From Nostoc sp. FACHB-152 (GTDB lineage: Bacteria; Cyanobacteriota; Cyanobacteriia; Cyanobacteriales; Nostocaceae): 64,000 nt of DNA. The stretch lies in the NCBI RefSeq assembly GCF_014697475.1, contig NZ_JACJRV010000029.1, forward strand, positions 1-64,000, read 5' to 3'. Below the pieces are notes generated by a model, which did not search any database, was not told where the DNA came from, and saw only the letters and a program-made list of their open reading frames with translations. Both the position numbers and the translations under genes were made by a program. Shown in pieces: positions 19,202 through 28,297 of the stretch. How positions within the stretch are numbered: position 1 is the stretch's first letter; the number at the start of each line of letters is the position of its first letter.

Positions 19202-19384
19202 ATTACTGAGTCAAGAATAAGGGTGTGGGGTGTAGGGGTTGGGGGCTTGAATCCTGATTGGTTTCGTTTCTGGGTGTACAAAAATATACCTTTTTTGTTT
19301 TTTTCTTACATCCTTACACCCTCATACCCATTTTTAAGGCAGGTTTATGGATGACTACTTAATCAGCCTCTGACTTGGTATGGA

Positions 19385-20263
19385 CTATTTACTCACAGTC
19401 TCAATATCTTTTTCTTTGATGATTTCGGTAAAGTTAAAGGGGTTACGACCTCTGAGAGAAATTGTTAATAGTGGTGGTGTGGTTTGCAATCTAATTCGAT
19501 ATCTTCCATAGTTACGTAATATACTAAAACCTTTTCTTTTGCTACTTGCTTTTTGTTGAGTTGGAGTTTGATTGTAAATGGTTACAACTCGACCAGCATC
19601 ATCAAAAACTGGGCCGCCTGTGACTCCAGCAAAATCATACTCACGCGGCGATAAGTTACTATATGTTTGTGAACCATTCTGTTCTTTTTTCCGCAGTTGG
19701 GTGATATGAAAAACTCTGTCTTTCACATCTAACCGAGAGTTAACAAATCCTGCTACGTACACACCGTTGCAAAGTTTAGGATCTGATAAAAAACATTCTT
19801 GGGGTTCAGGAGTTTCTATTAATTGGGCGGTTTGATACTTGCGATTACTACGAAAAGTAATTAAGGCTAAATCTTCACCCGCTAATTCTTCAATGTCCTG
19901 TTGTGTGGAAATCCTGATTTTTTGGCGTTTTGTAGTTTTGCCGTCTAGAGGTATGGGTGTAACAATATCATAGGTAGCATTCTTGTCTTGCACCAGTTTT
20001 TTAGCTGTCAATACCACATACTTGCCTTCTTCTGGTACGGTACTAATTATCACTCCCGAACCTGGAGTACCAACACTAGGTTCAATTCTGACTACTGTAG
20101 CTTTAGCGATCGCTACTATTTTATTAGGCTGCAATTCCTTTGCTGTTTCCGCAGTCTGTACAGGTGTTAAAGGCTTTGTGGGTTGCTGACTAAATACTGG
20201 CACGTTCAATGTCAGCACTGCGGCACCTATTAAACAACTTGACAATAAATGGCGGTTTAACAT
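19385..20263 (-). CDS. Secreted trypsin-fold protein with degenerate catalytic triad
   Basis: A 292-residue protein with a signal peptide (…V-F-S-Q-Q near 22-27). The chymotrypsin-like core is recognisable: 'GTPGSGVIIS' (66-74), 'YVVLTAKKLV' (82-91), 'EDLALITF' (130-137) and 'GVTGGPVFDDAGRVV' (213-227). In active proteases the second motif is TAxH and the last is GxSGGP. Here the His position is Lys89 and the Ser position is Thr215, while Asp131 is kept. I therefore expect no normal serine protease activity. It lies 246 bases upstream of the exoprotein-CHAT gene on the same strand and opposite the transporter, so a role as binding partner or chaperone of that secretion system is plausible. 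Confidence 0.75.
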   Translation of the reverse strand: MLNRHLLSSCLIGAAVLTLNVPVFSQQPTKPLTPVQTAETAKELQPNKIVAIAKATVVRIEPSVGTPGSGVIISTVPEEGKYVVLTAKKLVQDKNATYDIVTPIPLDGKTTKRQKIRISTQQDIEELAGEDLALITFRSNRKYQTAQLIETPEPQECFLSDPKLCNGVYVAGFVNSRLDVKDRVFHITQLRKKEQNGSQTYSNLSPREYDFAGVTGGPVFDDAGRVVTIYNQTPTQQKASSKRKGFSILRNYGRYRIRLQTTPPLLTISLRGRNPFNFTEIIKEKDIETVSK

Positions 20264-20884
20264 GGTACTCCGTCCTTATAAATATTAATTTAAGTGAATT
20301 CTGAAATTGGTTAGTCTTTACTTTTACAAGTATTTATGGTGTATTACCTATTCTCTGTATTATACAATTCCGGCATGGGTGATTTCGGTTTTCAATATTA
20401 TGAACTACATTAACTTTTTTTACTAGTAAGGTATATTTTAAGACTTATCGAACTATTGATCAATTATTATAAAATTTTTGTAAAGCATTAAAAAATAAGC
20501 ACACTTAAGTATAATATTCTGTTTGGATATGGAATATTTATTTTTTTACTTATAGGAATTAAAAAGTTTATTGCCACCATAAATATTTCCATAGGTGCAG
20601 TTACTCAATAACTATCTACTAGAAGTTTGGGTACAGGTTAATCAAGGCAAAAAAGAAACTGTAAAAGCTGTTTCTTTGCTTCCCATAAATTCAGTTGTGG
20701 GGAAGAGACAATAATATTATCACCAGCATATGCATCTAGATGTAATCTTTTGTTGAGTGCGGTGGCTCTAAAAAATTTTATGACCCAAATTACACTAAAA
20801 ATAATTAAAAATAGTGTATTGTTTATTACATAAAGTCTGCAATTAAATCTTAAGTTATTTCCAGAAATACCTAACATAATAAAG
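20264..20884. promoter_or_regulatory. Divergent AT-rich promoter region
   Basis: There are 621 bases between the divergent trypsin-fold gene and tpsB-like gene. The stretch is AT-rich with no convincing coding frame; a minus-strand open frame that overlaps the transporter start has no family features. Promoters for both directions must lie here, but I cannot place boxes with confidence. Confidence 0.4.
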
Positions 20885-22693
20885 ATGCGCTTAATCTTGG
20901 GAAATAAATTATTGTGGTGTGTGTTACTGATATCAAATATTACTATTAATGCAACCACCTTTGCCAGTTATGCTAATGCCGAGTCGCTACCAGAAGTAGA
21001 AAAACAGAAATCGTCAGACACAGATATAGTAACTAATAGTTCTATATCTTCATTGATATCTGAATTAGCAACAGACAAAACAACTGCATCTGATTTAATT
21101 CCATCGTTGTCAGCAGCGAATGACAATGAGCAAAATTCATCGTTGCAAAGCACACCCAACTCCCCAAGGTTGCTAAGTCAAGAAGAATCTCAAAAAATCA
21201 CTGTTAAGAAAATTGAATTGACAGGTAGTAGTTTTGCCAACTCTCCAACATTGAGGAAGTTGATTGAGAGTGTTGAAGGAAAAACAGTAAGTTTGGCAAC
21301 TTTAAGAAATCTAGCTGATCAAATTACTGGTTGGTATTTTGAGCAAAACTACATCACGTCTGTAGCAATTTTAGATGAGTCGGCAATTCAAGATGGTATT
21401 GTACCGATTGAGGTGATTGAAGGTACGATAGAAGAAATTAGAATTGAGCCACCGACAAGACGCATCAATCCTAAATATGTGCGATCGCGCGTTGCTTTAG
21501 GTGTGAGTAAACCTTTCTCGCAAACAAAGCTAGAAGAACAGTTACGACTACTACAACTTGATCCTTTATTTACCAAAGTTGAAGGTAGCCTCCGTCCTGG
21601 TACCAAGCAGGGTCAAAGTATTCTTATAGTCAGAGTTACCGAAGCACAACCTTTTGAACTGATTTTAAATACAGATAATTACTCACCACCCAGCATTGGT
21701 TCCGAGAGATTAGGTGTGGATGCAGTGTATCGTAACCCTATAGGTTTGGGTGATCAACTGAGTGCGTCTTATTATTTCTCTACTCATGAAGGAGGCTCAA
21801 ATTATTACGATTTTAGCTATCAGGTACCCCTAAATCCGATGAACGGCACTTTACAATTAAGGACAGCAATTAATAATGTGAAGGTCGTTCAGCCTCCCTT
21901 TGATGTCTTCGATATTCGTGGGGAATCAGAACTATATGAAATTAATTACCGTCAACCTCTGTGGCGATCGCTAAGAGAGGAATTTGCTTTATCCTTAGGC
22001 TTGAGTGTGCAGAATGGTCAAACATTTACTTTTGCCGGGCCAACTCCTTTTGGTATCGGGCCAGATGCCAACGGTAACAGCCAAACCCGTACCATTCGAT
22101 TTGCTCAAGATTACGTAAAACGAGATACGAGAGGTGTTTGGGGGTTGCGTTCTCAACTCAACTTTGGAATTGATGTGTTTGACGCTACAATTAATCCTGA
22201 ACCTAAACCTGATGGCAGGTTTTTTAGTTGGTTATTCCAAATCCAACGTCAACAACGCTTGACTCAAGATAATCTTTTCATTGCTCAACTTGATTTTCAA
22301 CTCACGCCAGATGGTTTGTTACCATCTGAACAGTTTGTCATTGGTGGTGGTCAATCGGTGCGTGGTTATCGACAAAACGTTCGTGCTGGCGATAATGGAT
22401 TACGCTTTTCTGTAGAAGACCGCATCGTTTTACAACGAGATTCTAAAACGAGGGAAGATTTATTACAGATAGCACCATTTTTTGATTTAGGCTTAGTTTG
22501 GAACGTAGATAACAATCCCAACATCATTCAAAGACAAAAATTAATCGCTGGTTTAGGATTGGGTGTGTTATGGAAACCTATACCAAATTTAAATGTGCGT
22601 CTAGATTATGGTTTTCCTTTAGTTGATTTGGAAGACCGAGGTAGAAACGCTCAGGATGATGGATTTTATTTCAATGTCGGGTATCGGTTGTAG
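20885..22693 (+). CDS. ShlB/FhaC/HecB-family two-partner transporter (TpsB)
   Basis: A 602-residue outer-membrane protein with a signal peptide, a Ser/Thr-rich linker, POTRA domains at about 100-260 ('VKKIELTGSSFANSPTLRKLI', then 'IEVIEGTIEEIRIE'), and a 16-strand barrel of the Omp85/TpsB type carrying 'GGGQSVRGYRQN' (VRGYR is the conserved lid-lock motif). It ends in an aromatic-rich strand, 'GFYFNVGYRL'. TpsB proteins recognise the TPS domain and export the partner. The exoprotein at 12725-19138 is the only visible partner. Confidence 0.9.
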   Translation: MRLILGNKLLWCVLLISNITINATTFASYANAESLPEVEKQKSSDTDIVTNSSISSLISELATDKTTASDLIPSLSAANDNEQNSSLQSTPNSPRLLSQEESQKITVKKIELTGSSFANSPTLRKLIESVEGKTVSLATLRNLADQITGWYFEQNYITSVAILDESAIQDGIVPIEVIEGTIEEIRIEPPTRRINPKYVRSRVALGVSKPFSQTKLEEQLRLLQLDPLFTKVEGSLRPGTKQGQSILIVRVTEAQPFELILNTDNYSPPSIGSERLGVDAVYRNPIGLGDQLSASYYFSTHEGGSNYYDFSYQVPLNPMNGTLQLRTAINNVKVVQPPFDVFDIRGESELYEINYRQPLWRSLREEFALSLGLSVQNGQTFTFAGPTPFGIGPDANGNSQTRTIRFAQDYVKRDTRGVWGLRSQLNFGIDVFDATINPEPKPDGRFFSWLFQIQRQQRLTQDNLFIAQLDFQLTPDGLLPSEQFVIGGGQSVRGYRQNVRAGDNGLRFSVEDRIVLQRDSKTREDLLQIAPFFDLGLVWNVDNNPNIIQRQKLIAGLGLGVLWKPIPNLNVRLDYGFPLVDLEDRGRNAQDDGFYFNVGYRL

Positions 22694-22708
22694 TTTTATA
22701 GCATTTAA

Positions 22709-23371
22709 TTACATCACATACACTGTAAAACGCACTAGATTATCCTGGCCAAACTGTAATAAATCACCATTCATCAGACGATACTGCACACCAGGACTCA
22801 AAGCGGTTCCGTTCAAATACATCCCATTTGTACTCATATCAATAATCATGTAGCTATTTTGCGACCAGTCCCAAGACACTCGCCCATGACGACGAGAAAT
22901 TATTCCTTCGTGGGGAATACCAGTCAAGTCAATTTCTGGTGGAATATTCATAGCTTTGCTGCGACGACCAATAAAACCGGCTTCTCCTGACCATTGAAAT
23001 TCTTTACCTGAAGTGTGGATAAATTTCAGGAGTGGTAATCTGGGAACCTGCGGGTTATAGGGTGGTGAGACTGGTTGTGTGGGTGGACGTTGCTGATAAT
23101 CTGTTGGATAATCGGTGGGCGGTTGATAAGTAGGCTGGGGTGTTATCGGTCGCGATGGTACAACAGGTTGCTGTGGTGTGATAGGTTGTGATGGAGTAGG
23201 TTGTGATGGAATATATTGTTGTGGAATAGGTTCAGGGGAATTAGGTTTATTAGGTGTAGGTGCTATTACATTACCCAAAGGGGTAGAACACCAAGGGCAA
23301 ACCTTAGCATTATTAGGTAGAGCGCGGTTAAAATATTCACAACTGGGATTAGGGCAGCGATTTGCAGGCAT
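22709..23371 (-). CDS. FHA domain protein with N-terminal zinc ribbon
   Basis: A 220-residue protein. Cys-x4-Cys and Cys-x2-Cys pairs in the first 33 residues ('CPNPSC', 'CPWC') form a zinc ribbon. A Pro/Gln/Thr-rich linker (about 38-115) follows, then an FHA domain (about 125-220) with 'FIGRR', 'ISRRHGRV' and 'STNGMYLNG', the residues that bind phosphothreonine. It would read phosphorylation by a Ser/Thr kinase. The gene overlaps the pseudokinase gene by 23 bases and must be cotranscribed with it. It converges on the transporter gene with only 15 bases between them. Confidence 0.88.
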   Translation of the reverse strand: MPANRCPNPSCEYFNRALPNNAKVCPWCSTPLGNVIAPTPNKPNSPEPIPQQYIPSQPTPSQPITPQQPVVPSRPITPQPTYQPPTDYPTDYQQRPPTQPVSPPYNPQVPRLPLLKFIHTSGKEFQWSGEAGFIGRRSKAMNIPPEIDLTGIPHEGIISRRHGRVSWDWSQNSYMIIDMSTNGMYLNGTALSPGVQYRLMNGDLLQFGQDNLVRFTVYVM

Positions 23372-25481
23372 AGTTATCTATAACATCAGGTATAGGTTGT
23401 AAAGGGACAAGACCTACTTTGTTAAGTAAACATTGACCCTGACGAGTAATTAATAACTCAGAAAATTTAAAACCAGCTGGTGGACGGCTGTTGTCTTTAG
23501 GGTAAACTACAAATATAGGGTATCCTAAAGGATAACTTTTAAAATTATTGACATCAAAAAAATAGTCATCATGTTCGCATAAGTCATCTGAAGTTTTGAT
23601 AGGACGGCGATCGCGCTTTTTAAATAAAGGTTGAATCGCTGGTTTGTTATCATCAGCTATCGCTAATGGATAGCCCGTACACTGACCTTTAACTTTACTG
23701 ATAATTCCAAAAGCAATAGTCCCAATTCTTTTTTCCTTATCGCTTTCTTGACGAATCTGGTTTTGGGTACTGGTGGTATCTAATGAGGTTACTTTATCTG
23801 TAAATAAAGCTATATCCTGAGGATCATTTTTGAGGACGATTTCTTTAAATTTACTGATAGCTTCTGGTTCAGTTGGCTTAAAAGGGATAATTTCTATGTT
23901 TGGCAGCTTACTGCTAATTTGCCGCCAATTCGTAATTTTTTTAGTGTAAATCTGGCGCAATTGTTCAAGAGTTATTTTTTCATTAAGTTCATCCACTAGA
24001 TTATCATTTTGCTGATCAAATGCAACATAAACCAGTAACCCATCATAAGCTACAGGCTTTTTATCTAACTGACCTGGGATATTATTTGTCAAACTTGTAA
24101 TGGCAAAATCTTTCTCTCCTTTTACTACTGCTGCTATAGGTTTATCGGGATTCTCTAAATTTGAAGATACAGGAGTATATTCAAAAAATGCTTGTGCTTC
24201 TGGGCTAGGGTTTTTAAATAAATCATTGAGAACAATATTGTCCACTTGCTGCTTGATAATATAATTCCATGTTCCCCGATTTTCTCCTGTATACCCAAAT
24301 TTACCTGAAGGTATATTAGGTACATCTAAAAATTTATTATTCAGTCCGTACCATGCTAAATATCTATTGCTATCTTCTCGTTGATTATTTAACAATAAAT
24401 AATAAAATATTCCCCCTCCCAGCAATAAACAACCTAAAACTAATAACCAAAGATACCATTTTTTAAAATTTTGGTTTGCTGGCTCAGTTTCAGAGGATTG
24501 AGATAGATTATTTATCTGACCTTCTTTAGGTAATTGCATAAGTGCTTGACGAGCAGCTTCCGCACTGATAAAAGGTTTACCTAAACCTATTAATCGTTCA
24601 ATAAACTGTTTTAGATGAGTATCTTTAGTAGACCATTGTTGATTGTCTCTTGGGTTAAAGGGCTGATTTGAAGCATAATCTACAGTCCGCCCTGCTAGTA
24701 AATAAGCAGCTACCAACCCTAATGATTCTAAATCTTTTTCTTTTTGAGCCGGTGCAGGTTGATGAATAGCTGAAGGAATAAATAAGTTCTCCCAGATTGC
24801 TAAATCACAAAGATATATAGAGAAGTTTTGGTTATTAGTAAATTTAATTAAAATACTATGCAAATTTATATTGCCATGAGCTATTCCTGGCTGTACTTGA
24901 TTGGAGGGAAAACGTAATTTTTGACTGTGGAGAAATTCTAATGTTTGTAAAGCTTGGTTGAGTAGCTCTCTAACTTGAGAGGCTGTCATTTTACCTTTTT
25001 CTGTGATGTATTGGCTTAATGTTTGAGATGCGTCTATTTTTTGAGTGATTAAATAACAGCGTTCTGCTTTTTCATCAGCAATCGCTTCTATAGTATTAAC
25101 TAAGCGAAAATTTTGGATTCTACTATCTGCTAATTTTACTCCGCCTACTCTTTGGAAAATTTGTTTACGATCTAGAGTTTCTTGTTCATTAAAACAACGG
25201 TTAGGGAGAAGATATTCTTTAATTTCTACAGGTTGTTTATCTTTAACTTGCACACCTGAGTATATACGCCCATAACCTCTTACGCCTAAATAATTATTTG
25301 CTTGATAAGTACCCCAATTGCCTTTAATTTCTATTTCTTGGGGTAAAGTAGCAGGAAAGCCGCATTCTAAACAAAATTTAGCACCTTTGAATTCTTGTGC
25401 CGTATTTAATGGGCGATCGCAATTTAAAGGATTATTGTATGCACAGGAATATTCTGGATAAATAGCACCAAATGAGGTCAT
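23349..25481 (-). CDS. Pseudokinase-transmembrane-PstS-like fusion protein
   Basis: A 710-residue protein in four parts. Residues 1-45 carry four cysteines (13, 21, 37, 40), as in the 4-Cys prefix of cyanobacterial kinases. Residues 55-315 have a kinase fold: glycine loop 'GVRGYGRIYSG' and Lys88, but the catalytic loop reads 'AHGNINLHSIL' instead of HRDxKxxN and the DFG position reads 'CDLAIW', so it is probably inactive. Residues 341-365 are a membrane helix. Residues 385-710 are a PstS-like binding domain ('YDGLLVYVAFD', 'LEQLRQIYTKKITNWRQI'). This suggests sensing of a small ligand outside with a protein-binding pseudokinase inside. Overlaps the FHA gene. Confidence 0.8.
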   Translation of the reverse strand: MTSFGAIYPEYSCAYNNPLNCDRPLNTAQEFKGAKFCLECGFPATLPQEIEIKGNWGTYQANNYLGVRGYGRIYSGVQVKDKQPVEIKEYLLPNRCFNEQETLDRKQIFQRVGGVKLADSRIQNFRLVNTIEAIADEKAERCYLITQKIDASQTLSQYITEKGKMTASQVRELLNQALQTLEFLHSQKLRFPSNQVQPGIAHGNINLHSILIKFTNNQNFSIYLCDLAIWENLFIPSAIHQPAPAQKEKDLESLGLVAAYLLAGRTVDYASNQPFNPRDNQQWSTKDTHLKQFIERLIGLGKPFISAEAARQALMQLPKEGQINNLSQSSETEPANQNFKKWYLWLLVLGCLLLGGGIFYYLLLNNQREDSNRYLAWYGLNNKFLDVPNIPSGKFGYTGENRGTWNYIIKQQVDNIVLNDLFKNPSPEAQAFFEYTPVSSNLENPDKPIAAVVKGEKDFAITSLTNNIPGQLDKKPVAYDGLLVYVAFDQQNDNLVDELNEKITLEQLRQIYTKKITNWRQISSKLPNIEIIPFKPTEPEAISKFKEIVLKNDPQDIALFTDKVTSLDTTSTQNQIRQESDKEKRIGTIAFGIISKVKGQCTGYPLAIADDNKPAIQPLFKKRDRRPIKTSDDLCEHDDYFFDVNNFKSYPLGYPIFVVYPKDNSRPPAGFKFSELLITRQGQCLLNKVGLVPLQPIPDVIDNYACKSLP

Positions 25482-25534
25482 ATATAGATATTTGGCAAGA
25501 TTTTGGCGAAATTATATTTATCATCATGCCGTAT

Positions 25535-26221
25535 TTAAGCCTTTACTAGCCCTAGTTTCCAGGCAGTAACAATAGCTTGAGTACGGCTATTAACCTTCAA
25601 TTTTTCAAAAATACTAGTAAGATGAGCCTTAACAGTTGCAACTGTTACATATAAATGCTTGGCTATTTCTTCATTAGAAGCACCTTGAGTTAACCAGTAT
25701 AAAACTTCTTGCTCTCTTTCTGTTAAGTGCATCTGATGACAAGCACGCAAGCAAGAATCTGAATAAGTCTGAAAAAACCGGAAAAATCGACTAGCAACTT
25801 CTGAAGGTAAATAAATTTCTGACTTAGTTACTGTGTTAATGGCTTCAAACAGTTGAGTTCCTACATGATTTTTAAAGACATAACCAGATGCGCCTGCTTG
25901 CATAGCGCGAAAAACCCATTCGTCTTCTTGATGAGCCGACAAGACTAAAACTTTTCCAGGGTAAGCAATTTGTTTGAGAGAAACTAGAACTGTAATGCCA
26001 TCACAGCCGATTAATTGCAAATCTAGTAAAATTAAATCAGGTAATTTTTCTTGTGTTAACTTTAATACCTGATCTAAAGATTTAGCCTCACCTACTACCT
26101 CTAAAGGTAATAAACTATTACTAGTATAAAAACTCAAGAGAGTACGTAAACCTTGGCGAAAGCGTTCGTTGTCTTCTACTAGTAAAACAGTCAGAGGATT
26201 GCCATCAGCCATTTTTGACAC
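25535..26221 (-). CDS. NarL/LuxR-type response regulator
   Basis: A 228-residue regulator: receiver domain with 'LLVEDNE' and phospho-Asp67 in 'LILLDLQLIGCDG', then 'GYVFKNH' with the conserved lysine, and a LuxR-type helix-turn-helix (about 162-222) with 'LTEREQEVLYWLTQGASNEEIA' in its usual place. The histidine kinase gene ends two bases upstream, so they form one operon. The DNA target is unknown; neighbouring secretion and signalling genes are candidates. Confidence 0.92.
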   Translation of the reverse strand: MSKMADGNPLTVLLVEDNERFRQGLRTLLSFYTSNSLLPLEVVGEAKSLDQVLKLTQEKLPDLILLDLQLIGCDGITVLVSLKQIAYPGKVLVLSAHQEDEWVFRAMQAGASGYVFKNHVGTQLFEAINTVTKSEIYLPSEVASRFFRFFQTYSDSCLRACHQMHLTEREQEVLYWLTQGASNEEIAKHLYVTVATVKAHLTSIFEKLKVNSRTQAIVTAWKLGLVKA

Positions 26222-26223
26222 TC

Positions 26224-27342
26224 CTAAATATTTTTGGTTCGAGGCAAAATTATGTTAAATTGCGCTCCACCTTCTAATACACTTTGCGCCCATAAGTTTC
26301 CGTGATGGTCTAAAATAATCTTCTTAGCAATAGTTAAACCTAACCCTGTACCTCCCGAACGACGAGTATAAAAAGGGGTAAATATTTTCTGCATATCTTC
26401 TGGTGACAGCCCTTGACCTTGGTCGGAAATTTTAATTAGCACTTCAGTTTGAAAAATCTGCCAACTACAGCTAATCGTGCTAAATTCAGGGCTAAAGTAT
26501 ACAGCATTACTAAATATATTGTTAAAGACTTGTTTAATTTGCAATGAGTCTATTAACAACGTCGTCGAAGTTTCAGGAATTGAGATTTTAATTTGCTTTT
26601 GATTAAGTAAAGGTTGTAGTGTTTTGATACTTTCACCTACTAAATTTCGTAAGTCTTGTGGAGCCACTCTTAATTTTTCAGCTTGACCACAATTAATCAG
26701 TTCTGTAAGATTAGTATCTATATCTTGAATACTTTCACGAATAATTGTGGCTTGTTCATACTCTTGACTTTCTTTTAAGCTGAAGCATAAATTATTTGCA
26801 TACAACCCTATTAAAGATAGATGGCTCCGCAATTGGTGTCCAACTCGATGCAGTACTTGTTCTAGCAGCCTAATTTCTGATTTTTGCCTAGCATAGTCTA
26901 AATATATCTCTGCATAGTTGCTCAGAAGCATCGCAGATTTTTTGATGTACTCCTGTACATTTTTGGCGAGGGGTTGCGCTGCCAATATTTGAATATATTC
27001 TGGTTTTTGATTCCTATATCCAGTGAAACAAATATATGAAAATAAATCCAAATCCTTTAAAGGAATCTCATATATTTGCCCAACAGGATAAAAATCTACT
27101 AACCATGATTCTGAGCGTAAATATGTTAAAGCCCTGAATGATAATGGTGATTGGTTTTCTGCATATTTAAGTACTTCTTGATGTTTCTTAGCAAAACAAT
27201 CATAGTAGAAAATCCGAGCCACCAGTATTGGATAGCAATTCGTTAGTTGCTCAGACTGTAATTCGCAAAAGGATTGAATATTTGATTGTTTTAAACCATG
27301 AATATCATTTTTTTCTTTTGGTAGAAGATTTTCCCTGTTCAT
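26224..27342 (-). CDS. Soluble sensor histidine kinase
   Basis: About 372 residues with no membrane helix. The N-terminal about 140 residues form an unrecognised sensor region resembling the DICT-type domains of cyanobacteria ('LTYLRSESWLVDFYP'). The DHp helix has 'VGHQLRSHLSLIG', the presumed phospho-His being His169. The ATPase has the N-box 'NNIFSNAVYFSP', 'DQGQGLS', and 'GGTGLGLTIAKKI'. A TTG at 27396 could extend the frame, but the ATG at 27342 has AAAGG upstream and is preferred. The partner regulator follows after two bases. Confidence 0.88.
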   Translation of the reverse strand: MNRENLLPKEKNDIHGLKQSNIQSFCELQSEQLTNCYPILVARIFYYDCFAKKHQEVLKYAENQSPLSFRALTYLRSESWLVDFYPVGQIYEIPLKDLDLFSYICFTGYRNQKPEYIQILAAQPLAKNVQEYIKKSAMLLSNYAEIYLDYARQKSEIRLLEQVLHRVGHQLRSHLSLIGLYANNLCFSLKESQEYEQATIIRESIQDIDTNLTELINCGQAEKLRVAPQDLRNLVGESIKTLQPLLNQKQIKISIPETSTTLLIDSLQIKQVFNNIFSNAVYFSPEFSTISCSWQIFQTEVLIKISDQGQGLSPEDMQKIFTPFYTRRSGGTGLGLTIAKKIILDHHGNLWAQSVLEGGAQFNIILPRTKNI

Positions 27343-28297
27343 AGCTTGGTTAACCTTTACATACCCAAAAATTACTGACCTACTTCTACTGCCCAATAGT
27401 ACAAGTCAACACCTAAATATGTAGAGATGGTATTTGATTTTTGACAAAAATCAGTATATAGCTAGTTACCTTCTTTACTGTTTTTTCTCTATCTACTCAG
27501 GTGTATCTGGTAATCAAACCGGGTTCCTATACGCTAAATCAATTGACATAATTACACGAGATTACGCCAATAAAAGTAAATTGAATACCTACCTCTTGCT
27601 GACAGTTATCTAAGTCGTCACCACTAACCAAATTTGCGCTAATCTACTGATTGCAGTCATTAGTTTTGGTATGGCTAAAAATTACTAGTTAATAGCTACC
27701 AATTAAATACACTACGGCTATTAGCAATTTCTCATGAGATAGAATAAATTTATTCTAAAAAAATAATTTCATTTTTTATTCAATTGAAAATATAGAGAAC
27801 TTTGTTGATTGCAGAAGTAAGTGCGTAGGCAGAGATTACACAACAGTAAGAAGGTAAGTTTCAAGTTACTGAATCTTTTCAAAAATCAAATAAGTTTCCT
27901 ATATTGATTTTGAGCTTTCCAGTAAGCAGGTACAATTACTATTGTAAGTATACTGATGACTAGTTATAAACACAACAGTATTAATTGCTGAAAACTGAAG
28001 ATTATAAGAAAATATACAATGCTAATCATAGCAGCCAATAAAGAATAGACTCAAAAGCTGCTTGCTATTAGACTTTTATATGTAAGTTATAATTTATTCA
28101 GTAATTGTTATAAAACTCAAAAGTGTAAATTATTAAAAATAAAATTAAATTTATATGAACAATAGTTAAATTTGATGAAATATTTTTCCAATTAAATATT
28201 TTTAATCTTAATAAAATCTTAAATAGTTGGTGATTATTTATAGCGCGATCGCTTCATCTCCTGGAGTAGTAATATTCAAAAAATCTAGATTGATAGC
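27343..28297. other. Long AT-rich intergenic region with dispersed motifs
   Basis: About 950 bases without a convincing gene on either strand. I see two copies of an AATCAAA...TCCTATA motif (27511-27532 and 27883-27904) also present at 55244-55265 and 55352-55373, and one HIP1 octamer near 28243. The kinase promoter should lie at its left end. No RNA gene is recognisable. Confidence 0.5.

Noticed and set aside
20638-20958. Minus-strand 106-codon frame in the divergent promoter region
   Set aside because: It overlaps the transporter start, has no ribosome site I can see, and shows no coding character beyond openness.
27343-28297. Possible RNA gene in the long AT-rich gap
   Set aside because: No tRNA-like, riboswitch-like or strong terminator structure could be recognised.
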